Of a stretch of 64,000 nt of DNA, positions 33,655 through 43,795 are shown piece after piece. Source of the stretch: Argyresthia goedartella. Its lineage: Eukaryota; Arthropoda; Insecta; Lepidoptera; Argyresthiidae. The notes beneath the pieces were generated by a model. That model did not search any database and was not told the origin of the DNA. It was given only the letters and a program-made list of their open reading frames with translations. The stretch is from contig OX463818.1 in NCBI GenBank assembly GCA_949825045.1, positions 28,908,906 to 28,972,905 on the forward strand. Reading direction: 5' to 3'. How positions within the stretch are numbered: the first letter of the stretch is position 1; every line of letters begins with the position of its first letter. The translations under genes and the position numbers were made by a program.

Positions 33655-35251
33655 TCACATTCTACCTACAAGGCTTAAACGTACTTGTTTAGATCATGTC
33701 TTTTTAAAAACAAAACACTCTGCAACTACTCTTGTTACCAACTCTACACTGACTGATCACCAACTCGTACTCCTTTGCCTTAGAGTCAAACAAAGAATAG
33801 CTTTTAATCAAACTACAGCTACTAAAATAGACTTCTCAGGTCTGAGTCAAGTCTCTCCGAAATTGACCTAGATCCAATTTACAATTCTTCTAGTCCAAAC
33901 CGAGCTTTAGACTTATTCATTACATATTTACGTGGTGCTATTGATGCTAATACATCCTCCAAAAAGTTTTCACGCCGACAGAAAGTGATAAAGCCATGGA
34001 TCACACCAAGTCTTATTCGTTGCATGAGAAATAGAGACCGACTTTACAATAAATCTACTAAATCGCCTGATAACCTGGTTTTACAAACCACATACAAAAG
34101 ATATAGAAATTTTTGTAATAGTCTACTAAAAAAACTGAAAAGAACACATGAAAAAAATGAAATAACTAATGCAGGCAGTAATTCAAGGGATCTATGGAGA
34201 GATATTAAATAAATCTCAAGTACTAAAAATGTAAAGTCTAACGCTGATGGGTTGTTAGGTCCCCCTGGCAATGAAAACACAATAGACCAAGTAAATGACT
34301 TTTTTGTTAATATAGGGAAGAGTTTAGCGGAGAAAATGATTGGTAACGTAGACGCACACGTTCCTATACCAACCCCTTCAGAGAGTAGAGTGGAATCTTT
34401 TGTTCTGCTAGAGACCGATGTACATGAACTCGAGACTTTAATTAAAGGTATTAAGAGTGTGTGTGCAGTTATTTTGGACAAAGTTTCAAATAGGATCCTT
34501 AATTTTTTTAAAGATTTATTTGTGCGTCCGCTCACTCACATCTTCAATGTGTGCTTATCTCAAGGGGTGTTCCCTAGATCCCTCAAGAAGTCCATGACCC
34601 TCCCAATCCACAACTCTGGTGACAGAGACCATGTCAACAACAGCTATAGACCCATTTCTATTCTGCCATCAATATCCAAGTTGCTTGAACGTCTGGTTAA
34701 TTCTAGGTTGATCAAGTACCTTGAAGACAACAAACTACTTTCTAAATCCCAATTTGGTTTCCGCCGCAATTTATCTACGAGTGATGCAGTACACGAACGC
34801 ACGGATTACACTGTGAAAAATTTGGATAGTGGCGATAAGGTTTTGGGCATATTTCTGGACCTGACAAAGGCCTTTGACACGGTCTCTGTACCCATACTTT
34901 TGCACAAATTAAATACTCTGGGGATTTGTGGGGTTCAATTGAAACTGCTGGAGGATTAACTTACGGACCGGACACAGTTTGTAAAAATAGGAGATTATTG
35001 TAGTGCCGAACTACCAATATCTTATGGGGTTCCACAGGGTAGCATTATTGGTCCTACTCTGTTCCTCATCTACATTAATGACCTGTGCAACTTAAATCTA
35101 CCTCAAGGTAAAATAGTCACCTATGCAGATGACACGGCTTTATTTTTTCCGCTAAAACCTGGGAACTTACCTTTGAGGTTGCGCAGATGGGCTTTAATTC
35201 AGTAAACCAATGGCTCGGAAAAAACTTGTTAACCCTTAACGCGGAAAAGAC
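33655..35251 (+). pseudogene. LINE-I ORF2, endonuclease end to RT thumb
   Basis: The plus strand reads the endonuclease C-terminus (TCLDHVFLKT, TLTDHQLVLLC), the linker WITPSLIRCMRNRDRLYNKS, a stop after DLWRDIK (34210-34212), and VNDFFVNIGKSLAEKMIG. RT follows: RPISILPSISKLLERLVN, SQFGFRRNLSTSDAVHE and motif A GIFLDLTKAFDTVSVP. A stop follows KLLED (34957-34959), then GVPQGSIIGPTLFL, VTYADDTALFF, a frameshift, and MGFNSVNQWLGKNLLTLNAE. It ends abruptly at 35251. LINE-J at 37262-38119 is the same sequence inverted, including the stop at 34210. Confidence 0.8.
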
Positions 35252-35946
35252 GAGGCCGCTCATGATACCATCCAAGACAACATGAATCCGTCAACATCGC
35301 TTTCAGATTTGTCCATGCAATATGTTAATGTGGCCCCGCGAACCCAATCGGAAACATATACCTCTTTCGCGCATGATGAATCTCTCCTAGAGAAGCGTAA
35401 GAGCTCCACATCTCCTTATAGTCAGCTGCTCGACACTGTACAGAAATTTCAGAATACTTTTGCTACTTTGCATGACATCGCTTACTTAAGCCATGACATT
35501 ATGCCGAGAATAAATAGCAATATTCAAAACAGAGATAGCCTCCGACAAAGATAAGATACAGCAACTGGAAATATATGAATCCGAAGTCCATGCGCTACGT
35601 AAGGAAGTCAAGGAGCTAAGTGCTGAAATGGACAATCGTAGCAAAAGAGACGTAATGAATGATGTTGAAATTATTGGCGTCACCGAGCATTATGGCGAAA
35701 ACGTCGCTCATATAGTAAACACGGTAGCTAAATCTCTGAATGTTAATGCTGATGAAAGGGATATTGTGTACATCTCTCGAGTCGGCAGACGTCAGTCTGG
35801 GGAGTCGGGCACGAGACCTCGTCCTATCGTTGTACGCTATACACGCCGTGCACCCCGTGACCAATTTCTGAATGCTGCACGCGTGCGTCGTCATATAACC
35901 ACTGACCATGTTGGTGTGGCTGGAACTCAATTTACATCAATAATTT
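35252..35946 (+). pseudogene. LINE-K ORF1 fragment
   Basis: MNPSTSLSDLSMQYVNVAPR (from 35282) leads to a helical stretch (LLDTVQKFQNTFATLHDIAY). A frameshift near 35545 is followed by IQQLEIYESEVHALRKEVKE (coiled coil), RSKRDVMNDVEIIGVTEHYG, DIVYISRVGRR and RPIVVRYTRRAPRDQFLNAA, the RNA-binding region of a LINE ORF1. The end at 35946 is cut off by a TAA microsatellite. The piece sits between the inverted LINE-I and LINE-J copies and starts at their breakpoint. Confidence 0.7.
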
Positions 35947-35972
35947 AATAATAATAATAATAATAATAATTT
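35946..35972. repeat. (TAA)n microsatellite
   Basis: Eight to nine TAA units lie directly at the truncated end of LINE-K. Confidence 0.85.
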
Positions 35973-36559
35973 TATTTAATAATTTATTTCTTCATCAATA
36001 GTTACAAGTGTTACCAACTAAGTCCTCTTAATAATGTCCCAATAATAAATTGGGAACATCTGAAGCCTGAACTAGGTATAAATAACCTGTGTTTCTGGCC
36101 CCAGCGCAACTTCCGGATTAAGGTTGGATGCTAAATTTATATAGGGTAGCGACTATCCGATGGATTATCGAGATTAATATAGAACTAAAAGTATTTAATT
36201 ACAAAAATAAAATTTAAACTTAACTTATGAAGATGTGGAGATTTGACCTCTCTTTGTGTTGCATGTGTGTGTGTGTGTGTGTGTGTGAGAGGGTGAGTAT
36301 TTTGTGAATCCACTGAGTTGAAACAGGCATCGTACACATATTAAAACAATTTAAAACAAATGACACAAGCTACTTAAATAAATAAATAAATACTTACTTA
36401 AATAAAAACTGATCTATGTCTCTGATTGATACAATATATAAATGTTATTGAATTGATGCATACATACATGTTTTTACATATACCTACATAAGTAGTTTTA
36501 CAATAAGTCTTCAATATGCTTCAATTTATCATATCAGCAAACTGAAGATATCTTCAGTT
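35973..36559. other. Spacer with (TG)n and (AAAT)n
   Basis: A TG run lies at about 36265-36288 and AAAT repeats near 36378-36400. The rest is AT-rich without coding frames; the part near 36480-36560 may be LINE-J 3' UTR. Confidence 0.55.
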
Positions 36560-38119
36560 AGCTGGTAAGACAGGGGTTTTATATATTAAGATACTGCAGC
36601 TTTGAGATGATGGCTGTTAAGGGGACATATATCTATTTGTCGATTTATTCTATTATAAATAAAGGGACCCAAGAAACAGAAAAAATTATGGGAAAACGAG
36701 GTTCTGAAAATGCGTGAGGGAATGAAAACTCTGTCTTCACGGCGTTTTTTATGAGATCCGGGGTTAAATGTTGATAGGAAATGTTGTTTAATAACTAATT
36801 GATAAATAAAAAGTTGGCGAACAGTGAGCACATCACAAAAATCATAAAGTTGCTGAGTAGGAAAGAGAAAGGGTTTGAAAGTACAAACCTTTAAGATGGC
36901 TCTTTGAGCCCTTTCTTATTTAAGGAGTAGGGTTTTTGATGCTCCACCCCAAGACGTTATGCGGTAGGTCAAAATTGATTAACAGAGAGCTAGATATATG
37001 CGTTTCATCAACCCTCCGTCAGCCACATGACGCAGAGATTTAAAAACATATATGAGTTTTCTAACTCTACCGCATAAAAGAAGGATGGGTGGACCAAAGG
37101 TAAGGTGATGGTCTATCAGTACACCCAAGTACTTAATGCTCTCAGTCTTAGAAAGGAACGGGCAACAGCATCGAATGTTTTTCGGGTCAGTGCAATTGTG
37201 GGCCTGTATCGTTCCGTTGTGAGCCGTTCCAGAAGATCTCATGGAGAAAGTCAAATATTTTGTCTTTTCCGCGTTAAGGGTTAACAAGTTTTTTCCGAGC
37301 CATTGGTTTACTGAATTAAAGCCCATCTGCGCAACCTCAAAGGTAAGTTCCCAGGTTTTAGCGGAAAAAATAAAGCCGTGTCATCTGCATAGGTGACTAT
37401 TTTACCTTGAGGTAGATTTAAGTTGCACAGGTCATTAATGTAGATGAGGGACAGAGTAGGACCAATAATGCTACCCTGTGGAACCCCATAAGATATTGGT
37501 AGTTCGGCACTACAATAATCTCCTAAAGGTACTTGATCAACCTAGAATTAACCAGACGTTCTAGCAACTTGGATATTGATGGCAGAATTGAAATGGGTCT
37601 ATAGCTGTTGTTGACACGGTCTCTGTCACCAGACTTGTGGATTGGGAGGGTCATGGACTTTTTGAGGGATCTAGGGAACACCCCTTGAGATAAGCACACA
37701 TTGAAGATGTGAGTGAGCGGACGCACAAATAAATCTTTAAAAAAATTAAGGATCCTATTTGAAACTTTGTCCAAAATAACTGCACACACACTCTTAATAC
37801 CTTTAATTAAAGTCTCGAGTTCATGTACATCGGTCTCTAGCAGAACAAAAGATTCCACTCTACTCTCTGAAGGGGTTGGTATAGGAACGTGTGCGTCTAC
37901 GTTACCAATCATTTTCTCTTCTTTACTTGGTCTATTGTGTTTTCATTGCCAGGGGGACCTAACAACCCATCAGCGTTAGACTTTACATTTTTAGTACTTG
38001 AGATTTATTTAATATCTCTCCATAGATCCCTTGAATTACTGCCTGCATTAGTTATTTCATTTTTTTCATGTGTTCTTTTCAGTTTTTTTAGTAGATTATT
38101 ACAGAAATTTCTATATCTT
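36560..38119 (-). pseudogene. LINE-J ORF2, inverted partner of LINE-I
   Basis: The minus strand from 38119 to 37262 matches LINE-I 34098-35251 almost base for base except for two deletions: about 30-35 bp before KMIGNVDAHVPIP, and about 260 bp that removes the stretch from after LIKYL to before GDYCSAELPISYG (motif A included). It goes on past the LINE-I breakpoint through KTKYLTFSMRSSG, the thumb (SIKYLGVLIDHHLTF) and the C-terminus (LTVRQLFIYQLVIKQHF). Both copies share the stop after DLWRDIK. Motif C is present but motif A is lost, so it is dead. Confidence 0.8.
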
Positions 38120-38454
38120 ATTGGAAGAGAGCAGACAAAAAATATAATAATATGTATATATATATATATATATGCAGTACAGCCAAACCTCGCTTCGCAC
38201 GCGCGCTAATAGTACCAGGCGGCTGGCAGTTATGGAGGTGTATTCACAAGCACAAGATCTCGAAACTATCTGCGCTATCTTCACTAAGCGCGTGAGTAAT
38301 GTCGTTGCAGTGTCAAGTCCAGTCTGTCAGGAAAAGGCAACTAAGTATCTAAAATGTTCACACTGTTTCCCTACATCATTAGCTGGAGATGGAAAATATA
38401 AGTGCAGTATGATGATAGCGAAGCCATCCAAAGGCGTCTGGAGAGAATGTGGGT
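38120..38454. other. Spacer with (AT)n and an unrecognised open frame
   Basis: An AT run occupies about 38154-38173. A 96-codon plus frame (38172-38462) contains YLKCSHCFPTS and GKYKCSMMIAKPS. I do not recognise it and do not call it a gene. Confidence 0.4.
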
Positions 38455-39205
38455 TAATATGAGAAAGTTTTTCAATCAGGCCATCAATACGAAGGCAAAG
38501 GATAACTGGAAAGGTTTTTAAAAAGCACGTTACCAGTTTTAAAAAACAAACTAGGTGCAATTTTAGAGAATCGTGCAGAAATGTTTGCAGCTCGTTAAAC
38601 AGCGAGTTGCAGGCCTCACGAATTAAAAAGCTAATAGGTAAAGACCCACAAAACCAACTTGGTTCAATAAAAAAACCTTATGGAGAATATACCAAGAGCG
38701 AAGAAGAGTTTTGTTGTGTATTGCACTACGCACTTATGTGGCAGGTTCCGTTTGTACTTGGTTTAAATTAACGTGATCATCAGCAGTTTCAGGTCTTCTC
38801 GCAATGACGCCTATCGTTCCTGGAAGTCAACTGTTAAACCAGTTTTATACGGTGTTGGTCTGTGGTTAAGAAACCTTTCCGCGTACAATCGTGCAGCTCT
38901 TCTAGCGTTATAAGTTACAATTCCACTAGTGGAAACTTGCCTGGTCTCACCAAAAAATGAATGTAATTAATATCGGCATTCTTACTATCAGAGTATTGGG
39001 CAAAATTCCAAACGCATTTCTCGGGGTGTACAATCCTACCCGCAAAAGAGGTAGGTAGAGATACCGACGGAAACACCAAGCTCCTCGCAAACATCAACAA
39101 TCCCGTCGGAAGCATGAATGGAAGTATAAAAAGTGATAGATGAAGAGAAAGTGAGATGGGCGATCAGCTCTTTCCTTCCATATAAATCACCAGGACCAGA
39201 AAATT

Positions 39206-39690
39206 CAAGATTCAAGATTCATAAATGATTATTTTTATTGAATATGAATAAAATAAAAATAAAAATATAAATATCTTATTCAACGTCAAAATTATACTTC
39301 CTTACAACTACACGTAATTTTTTTATATAAAAAAATTACTACACCGTTTCGGAAGGTGGGCCTCAGGGTTAAGAAGAAACGGAAAGAAACTCCCCCATAC
39401 CTTCTTTTTAAAAAAGTGACTTCACAACAGGTACTTGTTTCGATCTAAGGAAATTCGCCGGCGAGTGGTAGACCATAGATAAAAATGTATAGTAGGAAAT
39501 GGTAGACTTGATCCATCGCCCCTCGTCGAATTTTTGTGCGTTGAGATGGTATGGACCATGCAGTTTTGTCATCTAAGTAGTCCTTAATACTATAATAGGA
39601 CTTTCTTTACAGCTCATTTTTAACATAGTTTTTGAACCTCTTTTCAGGAAGGATCAATGATTCCTTTGATATTTTATTGTAGAAGCGAAT
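39206..39690 (-). mobile_element. LINE-M, 3' end inserted in LINE-L
   Basis: On the minus strand a LINE C-terminal coding remnant (KNYVKNEL, SYYSIKDYLDDKTAW) is followed by a 3' UTR with CCTCAGGGTTAAG context and a tail of TTGAATC-like repeats (39209-39230). It separates LPYKSPGPE from the next part of LINE-L. The same 3' UTR recurs on the other strand as LINE-N. Confidence 0.65.
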
Positions 39691-40524
39691 ACACTGCTGA
39701 CGGCGTATACAGCAGCCCTACTGCAATGGGGAGCAAAGTTCATTATGATAAGACTTGTAAAAATATTTAGGGTATGTCTAGCACTCAGCTAGACATATCC
39801 TGCCTAGGATCTGGAGAGAAGTGAAAGTTGTCTTCCTGCCGAAACCAGGCAAGGACGACTATACTAAGCCTAAATCCTTCAGACCTATAGTACCTACCCT
39901 AAGTCTCACATTATTCATTCTGAAAACGTTAGAAAGAGTGTGTGATAGATTTATAAGGGACGGTCCCATTAGAACCAACCCTATACACCCAAACCAACAT
40001 GCGTACCAAGCTGGAAAAGCCACAGAGACTGCCTTACACGCAGTGGTCAGAAGGATAGAAAGGTCAATACTAAGCCAACAGTCATGCCTGGCGGTATTTA
40101 TAGACATCGAAAGAGCTTTTGATAAAACAAACTTCAATAGCAACAGAACTAGATTGTAGGAACTAGGCAACAACCCTAACATGATAACCTGGATTACAAA
40201 AATGCTGGAATCAAGAATAATCTCTCTGGAAATCAGCGATAAAATCAAATGCAAATTGGCCAAGGGCTGTCCACAGGGGTGTGTGCTATCACCACTGCTG
40301 TGGGAACTAATAGGTAACGACCTGGTGACACAACTGAACATAAGAGGATTCTACTCAATAGCATACGCCGATGACGTGACAATACTCGTGAACGGCCTTT
40401 TTATAAACACGATATTTGACCGCATCCATTTAGCACTACAGTAGATAGAAACATGGTAAAATAACGAACTCTCAGTAAATCCCACCAAAACTGAGATGGT
40501 ACTATTTACAAAAAAGATAAATTA

Positions 40525-40582
40525 TTAACGAGTTTGGGCAGCCTCTAACTGCCATGAGTCACAGGCTGCCCAAACTCTTTAA
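40525..40582. repeat. Hairpin-forming inverted repeat inside LINE-L
   Basis: Arms 40530-40544 and 40563-40577 are perfect 15-mers (GAGTTTGGGCAGCCT). With one mismatch they extend to 20 bp (40525-40582), with an 18-base loop. The right arm encodes the LINE-L thumb (LPKLFNKT), so the left arm looks like a local inverted copy of it. Confidence 0.8.
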
Positions 40583-40620
40583 TAAAACACTAACACTATT
40601 AAAAGACGTGAAATATCTAA

Positions 40621-40812
40621 AAAAAAAAAGGTATGGGGGAGTTTCTTGCCGTTTCTTCTTAACCCTGAGGCCCACCTTCCGAAACGGTGTAGTGTTTTTT
40701 TATATAAAAAAAATTGACTTGTAGTTATAAGTAAGTATAATTTTGACGTTTAATAAGATAATTTATTTATTTATATTCAATAAAAAAATTACTCTGTCTC
40801 TGACTCTGACTC
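40621..40812 (+). mobile_element. LINE-N, short 3' end inserted in LINE-L
   Basis: The segment starts after KDVKYL and carries the same 3' UTR as LINE-M (GGGGGAGTTTCTTGCC..., CCGAAACGGTGTAGT) in the opposite orientation. It ends in CTCTGTCTCTGACTCTGACTC. TATCTA occurs at both borders (40616-40621 and about 40814-40819), fitting a target duplication, and the LINE-L frame resumes as YLGVWVGYKLSW. Confidence 0.7.
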
Positions 40813-40970
40813 TTTATCTAGGTGTATGGGTTGGGTACAAATTAAGTTGGAGCAAGCACACGGTAGTAACACCAAAAAAGCCACCATATCTGTATGGGCC
40901 ACAGTGTGTGTCTTGAGATGGTTCCCGTTGTTGTAGTTGACGAGAGATGCAGTAAAAGATGAGAAGTCCA

Positions 40971-41826
40971 ATAAAAGTATATTCCAAAGTCAAAGGGTAC
41001 ATGAGAGATTATGGAGACTAATTTCCCGTAAGTTGTGGTTACGTGGAGAGTTGATTGTATTCTAACTAAAATGCCTAATTAAATCGATAACCTAAACTCG
41101 CTAAGGAAATAACATAGCTGACACCTGATAGTATTGAAAAAAAAGTACCTTATGAATGACGTCGATAAATAAATAATGAAAGTACCTATAAGAAGTGTAA
41201 AATTAAATGAAATAAAATAGAGAATTTGATTGATAGCGTTTGTTTATGAAAAGCGAGTACATTTTTGTTAGTTTTGGGATGAAGATTTATATTTTTATTG
41301 GATGTTATGTTTTTATTTTTTATGGATAAAGGAATAAAAAGTAGTTTGTGATAAAGGAATAAGAATTTGATAAAGTAAATAAATACGTGAAGAAAGGAAA
41401 GGGATACAGAAGGAATGAGAAATGCGTTTATATTTTGTTTAAAAGTTTTTTAGAAAATATATAAACTGATATATTTTGTAGGTACCTACCTAATCATTTA
41501 TACTTTAGAAATAAATTAGAAACATTATATCGTTTTCTTGAAGTTATAAGTATTAACTTACGTATTTTTAATCAATGATAGTGTGTGGTTATTGTAATAA
41601 TTAAAGGCTAATAGATAAAATAATTTATTTATGGTAATTACAAAATGGTTTCTGAAGAAGTATTTTGAAAAAGATATTGTGTAAAATACAGATGTTGAAT
41701 TTAAAATTGTAAATTTTGCAAAAATGTTTTTTTTTGTTGTTTAACGTTGTTTTGATATTTTATGTGATCTGAATTGTTATAAAAAATTATATGGATATTT
41801 TTTCTTTAAAAAAAAAAGGGGGAAGG
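40971..41826. other. AT-rich stretch ending in a polypurine run
   Basis: No coding frame is seen. The last bases, 41808-41826, are A10 followed by GGGGGAAGG, a polypurine tract of the kind that precedes a 3' LTR. Confidence 0.5.
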
Positions 41827-41961
41827 TGTAGTGTATGCACACCTGAACCCTAATTACCTACGTCTATAAATAGCCAACCTTATTTGTAACATTACGCATT
41901 ACACGACTGTACATTGAACAATATACTTGTATCATTTACCACCTATAGGCCCATCCTTACA
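41827..41961 (+). repeat. LTR-like sequence
   Basis: It begins TGTAGTGTATGCACACC just after a polypurine tract, has a TATA-like CTATAAATAG near 41873-41882 and ends CCATCCTTACA. That gives TG...CA ends and about 135 bp. No second copy was found in the window, so it may be a lone or truncated LTR; the other end may have been lost. Confidence 0.45.
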
Positions 41962-42555
41962 ATAGTTAACGGCGACAACTTCAGTATTGGACGCTTGAGT
42001 GTCCCTGTGGTGGACTTTCGCCACAGCTTGATAGACGCGGACTGATCTATGGGACCTGTGCCGTCTCGCTTGCAACGATGAGTGGGAGGCGCTTAGCGAA
42101 GCCTCTCCTTCTTCTTCCTTGCCGCAGTCGCCCGCAGCCTCCAGTACCGCAAGTTACCGCGCAACGTCTGACACGGCAGTGTATAGACACGGGTATAGAC
42201 CCGACGTTGCGACTTTCGTCTCTCTCTCTCTCACAGCGAGAGGGGTGCAAGAGGAGGGGAGTGGGGGTGTCTGGCATCTGGCGCCTGGCGCCTGGTTGAA
42301 GAAAAACACTCCTTTTCTTTCTTGTAATGATGTCGGCTCGGAGTAGCTTCTTAGAGTTGCTCAATTCACGTAGTAAGTTTTTGTAATATCTTGTATAGGA
42401 TGCGTGAATTCGACGCTGTGGTCTGCGGAGTGTGTTTCCGCGCGAAGCGCGGGAACCACTACGGTTGCGGGGTCCAGGTCTTATTTGTTGCCTCATGCCC
42501 GCGGCGTCAACTCGGGGGGTCACGTCCTCCCCGGTCTTGGGTGGCCCCTACTTGT
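41962..42555. other. GC-rich segment of unknown nature
   Basis: Unusually GC-rich for this window, with small repeats (CTCTCTCTCTCT near 42220, GGCGCCTGGCGCCTGG near 42280, GTGCCGTGCC near 42580). Open frames on both strands are inconsistent with each other and not recognised. It may be the leader of an LTR element beginning at 41827. Confidence 0.4.
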
Positions 42556-43390
42556 CAGGGGCCTCGCGTGACCTTCGTTGTGCCGTGCCGTGCCGTGTTT
42601 TGGCATATTTGAACTCCATTGGCGCGTTTAGTTGGTCGGATGATAAGTTTGCAATGACCTTTGGTTCATTGCTGGACCACTTCCGCAGGTTCATGCCAGC
42701 TCTTTGGAGAAGTCCGATCATTTGGCATTGCAGTTCTCTTGCTTGATCTAGTGAGTCATGGCCACTCAGTAAATCGTCCATGTAAAAGGAGTCTTGTAGA
42801 ACCATCGTTGCGAGTCTGTAGCGATGGTCGTCGGCGTTATCCTTGGCTATTTGTCTGATTGTGCGCATTGCGAGACACGGGGCAGCCTTAGTCCCGTAGG
42901 TGACGGTGGTCAGATAATATTCTTGGACTGGCTCTCGGGGTGAATCTCGCCACAATACCGACTGTAATGGTAGATCCTCTTACCTCACAAGGATTTGGCG
43001 GAAGAATTTTCCAATGTCTGCAGTGATTACAAACTTAATGGTCCTCCATTTAATGATAAGGCCTTTTAGGTCTTGTTGTAAGTTGGCGCCGCATTACATT
43101 AGGTCATTGAGACTGTAACCCGATGACGTCTTTGCTGAGGCGTTGAAAACAACACTTAAGGCGGTCGTAGTTGAGTCTGGCTTTAATACACCGTGGTGCG
43201 GTAGGTAGCATACGGGTTCATTCACCCGAGCGGGCTTGCGCATATGACCGAGTTTTTTGTAATTTTTTGTAGGCCAATGATAAAGTTGGGTTCCATGTCA
43301 TTTTTCTTTCTTGCTGGAGGTACTGAGCAATGGATTTCGGTTTTGAGGCACCGAGATGCTTTTCGAAGTCACGTTTCATTGGTATCGCAC
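42556..43390 (-). pseudogene. BEL/Pao reverse transcriptase, partial
   Basis: The minus strand reads IPMKRDFEKHLGASKPKS, then CYLPHHGVLKPDSTTTALSV, NASAKTSSGYSLNDLM followed by TAA, motif A KFVITADIGKFFRQI, a second TAA, LWRDSPREPVQEYYL, YGTKAAPCLAMRTI, motif C SFYMDDLLSG and LLQRAGMNLRKWSSN. This is the RT of BEL/Pao LTR retrotransposons, which copies element RNA into DNA. It ends at about 42556, so RNase H and integrase are missing. It is collinear with the protease piece at 52.9-53.6 kb and the gag piece at 58.4-58.9 kb. Two stops make it inactive. Confidence 0.85.
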
Positions 43391-43410
43391 CTGATCACCA
43401 AATTGTGTTT

Positions 43411-43610
43411 GGATAAATGATCACCAAACTTCTTTTTATGTTTTGTGTACTTAAGTTTATGTTTTTAAGTATTTTTTGTTGTTCTTACATGTTCAACCTA
43501 ACACGAAATATAAAGGGGTCTTCATTTCACTCACCCCCTTTACCCTTCACATAAAACTACCGCAGTATTTTGCGCTGATGTTTTCGGTATCTTTTGGTGA
43601 TCATTTACCC
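43411..43610. repeat. MITE-like inverted-repeat element
   Basis: GGATAAATGATCACCAAA (43411-43428) is mirrored by TTTGGTGATCATTTACCC (43593-43610), with one mismatch in 18, around a 164-bp AT-rich middle. No clear target duplication is visible. Confidence 0.5.
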
Positions 43611-43621
43611 ATTTTGGGTAG

Positions 43622-43781
43622 TTTAATAAAGGATAAATGATACGATAGTTGTTGATAGTAGAAGTCCGTTTATTGAACGTGCGTGTACTTATATACCTTA
43701 CTTATTGCTAACACAGCACTACGTACATTATGTTGTAGTTAACTCTAACATATAGCCTATTGCACGTACCACCATACTACA
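43622..43781 (-). repeat. 3' LTR of the non-autonomous element
   Basis: 160 bp. It differs from the 5' LTR by a few substitutions, among them the terminal CA dinucleotide (now AA). Confidence 0.85.
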
Positions 43782-43795
43782 CCTCCCCTTTTACT
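43782..43795 (-). other. Putative polypurine tract
   Basis: The minus strand reads AGTAAAAGGGGAGG immediately before the 3' LTR. It would prime plus-strand DNA. Confidence 0.6.

Larger units (their letters stand above)
38455..40970 (+). pseudogene. LINE-L ORF2 linker and RT, broken by two insertions
   Basis: Plus-strand pieces: FFNQAINTKAKDNWKGF; SELQASRIKKLIGKD with KKPYGEYTKSEEEF; VRWAISSFLPYKSPGPE at 39205. After the first insertion: RLVKIFRVCLAL, EVKVVFLPKPGKDDYTK, HPNQHAYQAGKATETALHA, motif A CLAVFIDIERAFDKTN, a stop at 40157-40159, GCPQGCVLSPLLWELI, motif C SIAYADDVTILV, a stop at 40442-40444, SVNPTKTEMVLFTKK and KLFNKTLTLLKDVKYL at about 40620. After the second insertion: YLGVWVGYKLSWSKHTVVT. 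The HPNQHAYQAG pattern resembles the LOA/I group; clade untested. Several stops and frameshifts show long decay. Confidence 0.7.
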
